DNA of 64,000 nt from JAJXXT01 sp963764465 (GTDB taxonomy: Bacteria; Pseudomonadota; Alphaproteobacteria; Acetobacterales; Acetobacteraceae). The DNA lies in NCBI GenBank assembly GCA_963764465.1, contig CAVXSO010000007.1, positions 744,001-808,000 of the forward strand. The letters run 5' to 3'. Below are positions 17,313 through 24,672 of this stretch, in pieces; the stretch's first letter is position 1, and the number at the start of each line of letters is the position of its first letter. The translations under genes and the position numbers were made by a program. The notes under the pieces were generated by a model that did not search any database, was not told where the DNA came from, and saw nothing but the letters and a program-made list of their open reading frames with translations.

Positions 17313-18095
17313 TCATCCACCGAGGGCGGCGATCGCCTGTTCGAGCAGCGCGGGGTCACCCACCGCCAGCACGTCGACGGGAGCATCGGAAACGAGCCTC
17401 CGGCCCGACCAGTCCCGCAGCATTCCGCCCGAGCCCTCGATCACCGGGCCGAGCGCCGCCCAGTCCCAGGGCTTGAGGTCGCATTCCGCGATCACGTCAA
17501 TCTGCCCCAGCGCCAGCAGCCCGTAGGCGTAGCAGTCGCCGCCCCAGGTGACGCGGCGCGCGGCGCCGGCAAGCCGCTGGAAGCGCGGCAGCGCGGCGCC
17601 CAGCATCTCGGGCGATGTGCAGGAAACCTCCGCCTCCGCGAGCGCGGGGCAGCGGCGCACCCCGGCGCGCCCGGCGGGGCCGCGGAACCGAGTGCGCTCC
17701 CCCGCGACGCCGACCCAGCGCTCGCCGGTCACCGGCTGGTCGATCACGCCCAGCACCGGCACGCCATCCTCCAGCAGCGCGATCAGCGTGCCGAACAGCG
17801 GCCGGCCGGTGATGAAGGCGCGGGTGCCGTCAATCGGGTCCAGCACCCAGCGCAGGCTGGCGCCCGGACGGTCGAGGCCGAATTCCTCGCCCATCACGCC
17901 GGCCTCCGGCGTGCGCTCCGCGAGCACGGCGCGCATCGCCTGCTCGGCGGCGCGGTCGGCCATCGTTACAGGGCTGGAGTCACCCTTGAGCTCCGCGGCA
18001 AGCTCGGCGCGGAACAGCGGGCGGATCACCGCGCCCGCGACATCCGCGGTCGCCTCCGCGACGGCGGCCAGCGCCGCAAGCCGGCCGGTTTCCAT
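17313..18095 (-). CDS. hisN: Histidinol-phosphatase, inositol-monophosphatase type
   Basis: A 260-residue metal-dependent phosphatase. Metal-binding motifs are visible: GEEFG, WVLDPIDGTRAFITGRPLFG, and the C-terminal CDLKPWDWAALGPVIEGSGG. The TRAFITG and KPWDWAAL variants match the HisN group, which removes phosphate from L-histidinol phosphate, rather than SuhB. Start at ATG 18095, ten bases after the cytochrome gene stop; the longer frame reads back into that gene. No other his genes are in the window. Confidence 0.85.
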   Translation of the reverse strand: METGRLAALAAVAEATADVAGAVIRPLFRAELAAELKGDSSPVTMADRAAEQAMRAVLAERTPEAGVMGEEFGLDRPGASLRWVLDPIDGTRAFITGRPLFGTLIALLEDGVPVLGVIDQPVTGERWVGVAGERTRFRGPAGRAGVRRCPALAEAEVSCTSPEMLGAALPRFQRLAGAARRVTWGGDCYAYGLLALGQIDVIAECDLKPWDWAALGPVIEGSGGMLRDWSGRRLVSDAPVDVLAVGDPALLEQAIAALGG

Positions 18096-18105
18096 CGCGG
18101 GACTG

Positions 18106-19095
18106 TTACTTCGGCAGCGGCGCCGGGGTGTCGGCCAGCGTGCGCAGGTAGGCGACGACATCCGCGCGCTGCTGCTCGCTGCTGATGCCGGCGAACGCCA
18201 TCCGCGTGCCCGGCACTTCCTTCATCGGCGCCCGCAGCCAGGTGTTGAGCGTGTCATAGGTCCACGTGCCCTTCATCTTGGCCTTGAACCCATCGCTGTA
18301 GGAGAAGCCCGGCTCGGCGCCCTGCTTGCGGTCCACGATGTTCCAGAGGTTGGGCCCGACCAGCGTCGGCCCGCCCTTGTTCAGCGTGTGGCATGCGGCA
18401 CAGACGCCGTGCGCGATCGTCGAGCCCTTGCTGGCGTCCGCCTTCGCGACCAGCGCGCCGAAGCTCGGCGTGGCGGCCGGAGCCGCCGCCGCCGTCTGGG
18501 CCGGCGCCGCGGGTGCGGCGGCGGCGGCCGGCTTCGGCGCCTCGGCAGCGATGTCGGCCGCGGTCGGCAGCGGCACCGGCGACTTCGACAGCGTGCGCAG
18601 GAACGCGATCACGTCCGCGCGCCGCTTGTCGCTCGGGATGCCGACGAAGGCCATGCGGGTGCCCTGCGCGTAGGCGGCGGGCTTCCAAAGCCACTTGTTC
18701 AGCTCGGCATAGGTCCAGGTGCCGGTATGCGTCTTCATCCCCGCGGAATAGTCGAAGCCAGGCTCGCTCGCCTGCTTGCGGCCGACCACCCCGTAGAGGT
18801 TCGGGCCGACCAGTGTCTTTCCGCCCTCGTTATAGGTGTGGCAGGCGGCGCAGACATGCTGCACCTCCGATTCGCCGACCTTCACGTCGGCGTTGGCCAG
18901 CAGCGCGAGGATCGGGCCCGGCCCCTCTGGCGCCGCGGCGGCCGGTGCGTTGCTCTGCGCCACCTCGATCTTGATCGCCGGCTTGGCGGGGTTTTCGCTC
19001 ACCACGAGCCCGTCGGCGATGAAGCCGGTCACCATGAAGGCGATCCCTGCCACCAGAACGGCGGCGACCGCCTTGTTGACGTCCATGCTGTTCAT
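18106..19095 (-). CDS. Membrane-anchored cytochrome c with two c-type domains
   Basis: A 329-residue protein with an uncleaved N-terminal anchor (about residues 8-31), an Ala/Pro linker, and two homologous class I cytochrome c domains. Each has CAACH (residues 82-86 and 232-236), VGPNL downstream, and a GTRMAF methionine ligand (about 148 and 299). Single-domain homologues (CycM/cyt c552) carry electrons from the bc1 complex to terminal oxidase. The domains are similar along their whole length, which implies an internal duplication. Start at ATG 19095 with GGAG upstream; a second ATG lies three codons on. Confidence 0.88.
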   Translation of the reverse strand: MNSMDVNKAVAAVLVAGIAFMVTGFIADGLVVSENPAKPAIKIEVAQSNAPAAAAPEGPGPILALLANADVKVGESEVQHVCAACHTYNEGGKTLVGPNLYGVVGRKQASEPGFDYSAGMKTHTGTWTYAELNKWLWKPAAYAQGTRMAFVGIPSDKRRADVIAFLRTLSKSPVPLPTAADIAAEAPKPAAAAAPAAPAQTAAAAPAATPSFGALVAKADASKGSTIAHGVCAACHTLNKGGPTLVGPNLWNIVDRKQGAEPGFSYSDGFKAKMKGTWTYDTLNTWLRAPMKEVPGTRMAFAGISSEQQRADVVAYLRTLADTPAPLPK

Positions 19096-19322
19096 ACGCG
19101 CGCGACTCCGGCTCGACGGGCATGCGGCTACACCGCCCACCCCGGGGGTTACAAGTTGCGCCGCACCATATGGATGAGGCAACGCGGCATCAAGCCGCCC
19201 CCGGTCGTTTCCGAAAGCTTTTCGCGCGACCGCAGCCGCCCCCTTCTGCGCGCGGATGCCCCGCGCTACACGGCTCGCATGAGGCACGAGACGCCATGTC
19301 CGCGATCGGGGAGGTTCGGCGC

Positions 19323-20060
19323 GTGAATCCGATCGTCGTCATTCCCGCGCGCATGGCCGCAACCAGGCTGCCAGGCAAGCCGCTCGCCGACATTCACGGC
19401 AAGCCGATGATCGTCCATTGCCTCGACCGCGCGCATGAGGCGGGAATCGGCCCCGCCGCCGTCGCCGCCGGGGACGCGGAGATCGTCGCTGCCGTCACCG
19501 CCGCCGGCGGCACCGCGGTGCTGACGGACGCCAGCCTGCCGCGCGGCACCGACCGGGTGGACGCGGCGCTGAAAACACTGGACCCCGCGGGCAGGTACGA
19601 CGTGGTGGTCAACCTTCAGGGCGACCTGCCCACCATCCCGCCGACCTACCTGCGCGCGGTGCTGGGCCCGCTCGCCGAGCCGGGCTTTGACATCGCGACC
19701 CTGGTCGCGCCGATCGAGGACGAGGCGGAGGCCAGGGCCCCCTCCGTGGTGAAGGCGGTCTGCGGCTTCGCGCCCGGCGCGTCCGTCGCCCCCGCGCTCT
19801 ATTTCTCCCGCGCGCCCGTGCCCTACGGCGAGGGGCCGCTGTGGCACCATATCGGCATCTACGCCTTCCGCCGCGCGGCACTCTCGCGCTTCGTCGCCCT
19901 GCCGCAATCACCGCTGGAACTGCGCGAGAGCCTGGAGCAGTTGCGGGCACTGGAAGCCGGCATGCGCATCGGCTGCGCGCACGTCGAGGTGGCGCCATTC
20001 GGCGTCGACACGCCCGCCGACCTTGCCCGCGCCCGCGCCGCCCTGGCCCTGCGTCCGTAG
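19323..20060 (+). CDS. kdsB: 3-deoxy-manno-octulosonate cytidylyltransferase
   Basis: A 245-residue CMP-Kdo synthetase that activates Kdo for lipopolysaccharide inner-core synthesis. Family segments: IPARMAATRLPGKPLADIHG, LPRGTDRVDAAL, VVNLQGDLPTIPP, LYFSRAPVPYG, HHIGIYAFRRAAL and SLEQLRALE. Start at GTG 19323, because GGGGAGG is seven bases upstream and the protein then has family length. An ATG at 19296 is in frame but less well placed. It diverges from the cytochrome gene. Confidence 0.93.
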   Translation: MNPIVVIPARMAATRLPGKPLADIHGKPMIVHCLDRAHEAGIGPAAVAAGDAEIVAAVTAAGGTAVLTDASLPRGTDRVDAALKTLDPAGRYDVVVNLQGDLPTIPPTYLRAVLGPLAEPGFDIATLVAPIEDEAEARAPSVVKAVCGFAPGASVAPALYFSRAPVPYGEGPLWHHIGIYAFRRAALSRFVALPQSPLELRESLEQLRALEAGMRIGCAHVEVAPFGVDTPADLARARAALALRP

Positions 20061-20099
20061 CCGGCGCCCCACGAAGATATCGCCCCCAAGGATACCGGC

Positions 20100-20951
20100 A
20101 TGACCAACGTGATCGCTTTCCAGGGCCGACCCGGCGCCTATTCCGACCTTGCCTGCCGGCGCGCCTACCCGAGCTGGCAGACCCTGCCCTGCGAGACCTT
20201 CGAGGCCGCGATCGAGGCGGTGCGCAGCGGCGCCGCCCAGCTCGGCATGCTGCCCTGCGAGAACAGCCTCGCCGGGCGGGTGCCGGATATCCACTCGATG
20301 TTGCCGGACAGCGGGCTCACCATCGTGGGCGAGGCATTCCAGCGCGTCGAGCACTGCCTGCTGGCACCGAAGGGGGCCACGATCGAGGGGCTCAAGCGCG
20401 CGCACTCGCATGCGGTCGCCCTCGGCCAGGTGCGCCGCGTGATCAAGGAGCTCAACCTCACGCCGGTGATCGAGGCCGACACCGCGGGAGCCGCCGAGCA
20501 GGTCGCGGGCTGGAGCAACAAGGAAGACGCGGCGATCGCCTCGGAGCTCGCGGCGGAGCTGTTCGGGCTGGAGATCCTGCGCCGCAACGTCGAGGACGCG
20601 GCGCACAACACCACGCGCTTCTACGTCGTCTCGCGCGAGCGCCCGCCGCTGCTGCCGACGCAGCCGGGCATCATCACCACCTTCGTGTTCCGGGTGCGCA
20701 ACGTTCCCGCGGCGCTGTACAAGGCGCTCGGCGGCTTCGCCACCAACGGCGTGAACATGACCAAGCTCGAGAGCTACATGCTCGACGGCCAGTTCACCGC
20801 CACCCAGTTCCTCTGCGACGTGGACGGCCACCCGGAATCCCCGCCGCTGCGCCGGGCGCTGGAAGAGCTCTCGTTCTTCTCGCGCGAGGTGCGGATCCTC
20901 GGCGTGTACCCGGCCGCGGCGTTCCGCGCGGAGCAGCCGGAAGCAGACTAA
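20100..20951 (+). CDS. pheA: Prephenate dehydratase
   Basis: A 283-residue monofunctional enzyme that forms phenylpyruvate from prephenate for phenylalanine synthesis. The catalytic domain shows FQGRPGAYSDLACRRAYP, MLPCENSLAGRVPDIHSML and the active-site NTTRFYVV. A C-terminal ACT domain (TTFVFRVRNVPAALYKALGG, LESYML) binds phenylalanine for feedback control. AAGGAT precedes the ATG. It follows kdsB by 39 bases. Confidence 0.94.
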   Translation: MTNVIAFQGRPGAYSDLACRRAYPSWQTLPCETFEAAIEAVRSGAAQLGMLPCENSLAGRVPDIHSMLPDSGLTIVGEAFQRVEHCLLAPKGATIEGLKRAHSHAVALGQVRRVIKELNLTPVIEADTAGAAEQVAGWSNKEDAAIASELAAELFGLEILRRNVEDAAHNTTRFYVVSRERPPLLPTQPGIITTFVFRVRNVPAALYKALGGFATNGVNMTKLESYMLDGQFTATQFLCDVDGHPESPPLRRALEELSFFSREVRILGVYPAAAFRAEQPEAD

Positions 20952-21007
20952 GATCGGGGCCGTCGTGCCGAAGACGCGCTGTTCTCGCGCGGCGCCCCTG
21001 GCCCCAC

Positions 21008-21028
21008 CAAGGGCCGTTGGCCCTTGGC
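21008..21028. repeat. 21-bp palindrome, family copy B (after pheA)
   Basis: CCAAGGGCC, loop GTT, GGCCCTTGG: a perfect 9-bp stem preceded by GGCCCCA. It lies between the convergent pheA and radical-SAM genes, ten bases from the stop of the latter. No T-run follows. It shares the 9-3-9 layout and CCA...TGG ends with copies A, C and D. Confidence 0.65.
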
Positions 21029-21037
21029 TCCCGTAAC

Positions 21038-22171
21038 CTAGAGCAGCGACAACTGCGCTGCTTCGGCCTTCGCCGCCTCAGGGACCGTGAACCATGACGT
21101 GTCCAGCGGTGTGCGCTCGTCGAGCCCCCATTGCCGCGCCGCGCGCTGGAATCGACGCGCGAGCAGATCCGCATAGACGCCAACCCCGGTGAACCGATGG
21201 CCGAACCTCGCGTCGTTGAGCCCGCCACCGCGCGTCTGGCGGATCATCGACAGCACCTTCGCCGCCCGGTCCGGACGGTGCTCTTTGAGCCACGCCTCGA
21301 ACATGGACTTCAGCTCGTTGGGCAGGCGCAACAGGATATAGCCAGCCTCGCGCGCCCCCGCCTTCGCCGCCGCCTCCAGGATGCTCTCCAGCTCCGCGTC
21401 GTTGAGGCCGGGGATCATCGGCGCGGCGAGCACGGAGACCGGCACACCCTGCCGTGCCAGTGCCGTGACGGCGGCGAGCCGGCGCGCGGGGGTCGCGGCG
21501 CGCGGCTCCATCACGCGCGCGAGCGCCGCGTCCAGCGTGGTGACCGAGATGTGCACGCGCACGAGGTTGCGCGCCGCGAGTTTCTTCAGGATGTCGAGGT
21601 CGCGCACCACGCCCGCGGACTTGGTGACGATGCTGACGGGATGGCCGTAGCGCTCCAGCACCTCCAGCACCGCGCGCGTGAGGCCCAGCGTGCGCTCCAC
21701 CGGCTGGTAGGGATCGGTGTTCGAGCCCAGCGCCATCGTGCGCGGCACGTAGCCGGGCTTCTTCAACTCCTTCTCCAGCAGCGCCGCGATGTCCGGCTTG
21801 AACAGCAGCTTCGTTTCGAAATCGAGACCAGGCGAGTAGCCGAGATAGGCGTGCGTCGGCCGCGCATAGCAGTAGATGCAGCCGTGCTCGCAGCCGCGAT
21901 AGGGGTTCACCGCGCGGTCGAAGCCAATATCCGGCGACTGGTTCCAGCTGATCGCCGAGCGCGTCGCGTCCCTGGTCAGCGTCGTCGAGAGCGGCGGCAG
22001 CTCGGCGAACTCCGCCAGCGTTTCCCAGCCGTCGTCGAACGCCGCGACGCTCTGCCGGTCGAACCGGTTCGCCGGGTTGTCCACCGCGCCGCGACCATGC
22101 CGCAGCGAGGCGGGCAGGGTGGTCCCCGACGGGAGAGTTGCGGCGGGAAGTGTGGCACGATCGGGCGTCAT
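21038..22171 (-). CDS. PA0069-family radical SAM protein
   Basis: A 377-residue radical SAM protein. The iron-sulphur signature is GCEHGCIYCYARPTHAYLG (CxxxCxxC); the SAM-binding region includes MALGSNTDPYQPVERTLGLT and IVTKSAGVVRDLDIL. HGRGAVDNPANRFDR near the N-terminus is characteristic of the PA0069/Rv2578c subgroup. The group resembles SplB photoproduct lyases but its substrate is unknown. Start at ATG 22171 with AGGAA upstream; an ATG at 22222 is possible. The ATG shares CATG with the divergent glycosyltransferase start. Confidence 0.85.
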   Translation of the reverse strand: MTPDRATLPAATLPSGTTLPASLRHGRGAVDNPANRFDRQSVAAFDDGWETLAEFAELPPLSTTLTRDATRSAISWNQSPDIGFDRAVNPYRGCEHGCIYCYARPTHAYLGYSPGLDFETKLLFKPDIAALLEKELKKPGYVPRTMALGSNTDPYQPVERTLGLTRAVLEVLERYGHPVSIVTKSAGVVRDLDILKKLAARNLVRVHISVTTLDAALARVMEPRAATPARRLAAVTALARQGVPVSVLAAPMIPGLNDAELESILEAAAKAGAREAGYILLRLPNELKSMFEAWLKEHRPDRAAKVLSMIRQTRGGGLNDARFGHRFTGVGVYADLLARRFQRAARQWGLDERTPLDTSWFTVPEAAKAEAAQLSLL

Positions 22172-22898
22172 GGCACGTGTTCCTGCTTCGTTCTCATCGC
22201 ACCCTGCCGAAAAGGGCCGCATTGGTCAAGAACATCTTGAGAACATTACCGTCGTCATTCCGGCGCTGAACGCGGCGGCCACGCTGCCGGCAACGCTCGC
22301 CGCCATCGGCCGCGGCCTCCGGGTCGTCGTCGTGGATGGCGGCAGCCAAGACGCGACGTGCACGGTGGCGGCGGCGGCCAGCGCGCGCGTGACCGAGGCG
22401 CCGCGCGGCCGCGGTACGCAGTTCGCGGCCGGCATCGCGGCGAGCGACTCCGCGTGGCTGCTGCTGCTGCACGCCGACACAAGGCTTGGCGCCAACTGGC
22501 GCGCGGCGGCGGTTTCCCACATGGCCGTCCATCCTGACCGCGCCGGTTATTTCCGCCTGGCGCTCGACAGCGACCGGCCGCAGGCGCGCCGCCTGGAGCG
22601 CCTGGTTGCCTGGCGCTGCCGCGCGCTGGCGCTGCCATACGGCGACCAGGGCCTGCTGATCCCGCGCGCGCTGCTGGACGCGGTGGGCGGCATGCGGGAA
22701 TTGCCGCTGATGGAGGACGTGGACCTGGCGCGGCGCCTGGGGCGGCGGCGCCTGGCGCCGCTCGACGCGACGGCGACCACCTCGGCCGCGCGCTACGAAC
22801 GTGGCGGCTATCTCCGCCGGCCGATGCGCAACGTCTCCTGCCTCGCGCTCTGGTTCGCGGGCGTGCCGCCGCGGATCATCGCGCGGCTCTACGCATGA
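22170..22898 (+). CDS. TIGR04283-type family 2 glycosyltransferase
   Basis: A 242-residue cytosolic GT-A glycosyltransferase. ITVVIPALNAAATLPATLAA and VVVDGGSQDAT form the nucleotide-sugar fold, LLLLHADTRLG is the metal-binding DxD-like site, and LPYGDQGLLIPRALLDAVGG and LMEDVDLARRL follow. The TIGR04283 group was named from arsenosugar gene clusters, but no ArsM or ArsS is visible here. No start codon lies nearer the conserved core than ATG 22170, which shares CATG with the radical-SAM start. It overlaps the next gene by four bases. Confidence 0.85.
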   Translation: MARVPASFSSHPAEKGRIGQEHLENITVVIPALNAAATLPATLAAIGRGLRVVVVDGGSQDATCTVAAAASARVTEAPRGRGTQFAAGIAASDSAWLLLLHADTRLGANWRAAAVSHMAVHPDRAGYFRLALDSDRPQARRLERLVAWRCRALALPYGDQGLLIPRALLDAVGGMRELPLMEDVDLARRLGRRRLAPLDATATTSAARYERGGYLRRPMRNVSCLALWFAGVPPRIIARLYA

Positions 22899-23452
22899 GG
22901 GACCTCGCCATCGTCTTCGCCCGCGCGCCGCGCCTGGGCACGGTGAAAAGCCGCCTCGCCGCCGGGATCGGCGAGCGCGCGGCGCTGCGCTTCCACGCCG
23001 GCAACCTGCGCCGGCTCGCATGGGAACTGGCGCGCGACCGCCGCTTCGCCACCATCGTCGCAGTGACGCCGGACCGCGCGCCTCTGCGCCTCCCGGCGCC
23101 GGTCGTCGCGCAGGGGCGCGGCGACCTCGGCACCCGCATGGCCCGCGCGCTCGCCCGCGCGCGGCGCGCCGTGGTCGTTGGCTGCGACATCCCGGCGCTA
23201 GGCGCCGCCGACATCGCCGCCGCCTTCCGCGCGCTGGGCCGGGCCGACGCGGTGTTCGGCCCCGCGAAAGACGGCGGCTATTGGCTGGTGGGGTTCGGCC
23301 CACGGCGGCCGAGCCGCCCGTTCCGCGCCGTGCGCTGGTCAACGCGCCACGCGCTCGCGGACACGCTGGCGAATTTCCGTAACCACCGCGTCGCGTTCTT
23401 GCGCACGCTTGCCGATGTCGATACCGCCGCCGACATGCGGAGGAACCCATGA
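22895..23452 (+). CDS. TIGR04282/DUF2064 glycosyltransferase-like protein
   Basis: A 185-residue GT-A fold protein. VFARAPRLGTVKSRLAAGIG is the family start; VVGCDIPALGAADIAAAF and VFGPAKDGGYWLVGF are the conserved centre. DUF2064 proteins usually occur next to a TIGR04283 partner, as here. The sugar and acceptor are unknown. Start ATGA overlaps the glycosyltransferase stop, and its own stop overlaps the PfpI start, so the three genes are translationally coupled. Confidence 0.85.
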   Translation: MRDLAIVFARAPRLGTVKSRLAAGIGERAALRFHAGNLRRLAWELARDRRFATIVAVTPDRAPLRLPAPVVAQGRGDLGTRMARALARARRAVVVGCDIPALGAADIAAAFRALGRADAVFGPAKDGGYWLVGFGPRRPSRPFRAVRWSTRHALADTLANFRNHRVAFLRTLADVDTAADMRRNP

Positions 23453-24138
23453 TGCGCGTCGGCCTGCTGCTGTTCCCGAACCTCACCCAGCTCGACCTCA
23501 CCGGACCCTACGAGGTGTTCCGCAAGACACCGGGCCTCGACGTGCGTCTCGTGGCGGAGAGCCTCGATCCGGTCGCCGCCGAGACCGGCATGCGCATCCT
23601 GCCGGACACCACGCTCGCCGCCTGCCCGCCGCTCGACATTCTCTGCGTGCCCGGCGGGCCTGGTGCCAACGCCGCGATGGAGAACCACGCGATCATTGGC
23701 TTCCTGCGCGAGCGGGCGCCGGCGGCGCGCTACGTCACCTCCGTCTGCACCGGCGCGCTGGTGCTGGGGGCGGCCGGGCTGCTGCGAGGCCGCCGCGCCA
23801 CCACCCACTGGTCCGCGCACGACCTGCTCGCGGGCCTCGGCGCCATCCCGACGCAGGGTCGCGTGGTGCGCGACGGCAATCTCGTCACCGGCGGCGGCGT
23901 CACCGCGGGGATCGATTTCGCGCTCTCCCTGGTCGCGGAACTGTTCGGGGAGGCGGAGGCGCAGCGCGTGCAGCTGCAGATCGAATACGCGCCCGCGCCG
24001 CCCTTCAACGCCGGCTCGCCGGCGACGGCGCCCGCCGCCGTGCTCGCCGAGGCCCGCAAACGCGGCGCGGCGATGCGCGCCGAGCGAGAGGCGATTGTCA
24101 GCCGGCTTTCCGCAAATGCTCCTGCAACCGGGGCATGA
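23449..24138 (+). CDS. DJ-1/PfpI-family protein, isonitrile-hydratase-like
   Basis: A 229-residue class I glutamine-amidotransferase-like protein. The nucleophile elbow is VTSVCTGALVLGAAGLL with Cys inside CTG; FPNLTQLDLTGPYEVF, CVPGGPGANAAM and ATTHWSAHDLL match isonitrile hydratase (InhA) relatives. Such enzymes hydrate isonitriles to formamides; others in the family are glyoxalases or regulators, and this one lacks an AraC domain. It starts by overlapping the DUF2064 stop, and its 3' end overlaps the convergent moaB by 41 bases. Confidence 0.85.
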   Translation: MMRVGLLLFPNLTQLDLTGPYEVFRKTPGLDVRLVAESLDPVAAETGMRILPDTTLAACPPLDILCVPGGPGANAAMENHAIIGFLRERAPAARYVTSVCTGALVLGAAGLLRGRRATTHWSAHDLLAGLGAIPTQGRVVRDGNLVTGGGVTAGIDFALSLVAELFGEAEAQRVQLQIEYAPAPPFNAGSPATAPAAVLAEARKRGAAMRAEREAIVSRLSANAPATGA

Positions 24139-24640
24139 GCTCCACGAGGTTGCAGGGCCGGTGCCGGTTGTCGAGCTGGGTGGCCAAAATCCCGTCCCAG
24201 GCATCCTTCACCGCGCCGGTGCTGCCCGGCAGGGCAAACAGGTAGGTGCCGCGCGCGACACCGCCGAGGGCGCGGGACTGCATCGTGGAGGTGCCGATCG
24301 TCTGGTAGCTCAGCATGCGGAACAGCTCGCCGAACCCCTCGATGCGCTTTTCCAGCACGCGGTCGAACGCCTCCGGCGTCACGTCGCGGCCGGTGATGCC
24401 GGTGCCGCCAGTGCTGATCACCACGTCGATCCTCGGGTCGTCGATCCACGCCGCGAGCTGGGCCGCGATCTCGTCCACCTCGTCGCGCAGCAGCTTGCGG
24501 TCGGCGAGGCGATGCCCCGCGGCCTGGAGACGCGCCACCAGCGTGTCGCCGGAGCGGTCCTCCGCCAGGCTGCGCGTGTCCGAGACCGTGAGCACGGCGA
24601 TGCTGACGGGCAGGAACGGTCGGGATTCGTCGAGCGGCAT
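24098..24640 (-). CDS. moaB: Molybdenum cofactor biosynthesis protein MoaB
   Basis: A 180-residue MPT-binding protein of the MoaB/Mog fold, which adenylylates molybdopterin before metal insertion. VLTVSDTRSLAEDRSGDTL starts the fold; VVISTGGTGITGRDVTPEAF is the signature; FRMLSYQTIGTSTMQSRA and FALPGSTGAVKDAWDGIL are conserved. Start at ATG 24640 after a GAGGT site; the longer frame lies in the transglycosylase gene. No other moa genes are in the window. Confidence 0.92.
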   Translation of the reverse strand: MPLDESRPFLPVSIAVLTVSDTRSLAEDRSGDTLVARLQAAGHRLADRKLLRDEVDEIAAQLAAWIDDPRIDVVISTGGTGITGRDVTPEAFDRVLEKRIEGFGELFRMLSYQTIGTSTMQSRALGGVARGTYLFALPGSTGAVKDAWDGILATQLDNRHRPCNLVELMPRLQEHLRKAG

Positions 24641-24672
24641 GGCCGCACCTCGAGGTTCGGAGGAAAGCTCGC

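Noticed and set aside
18106..18600. Possible recent duplication or assembly collapse in the cytochrome gene
   Set aside because: The two domains are similar but clearly diverged in sequence, so this is an old duplication, not a local assembly artefact.
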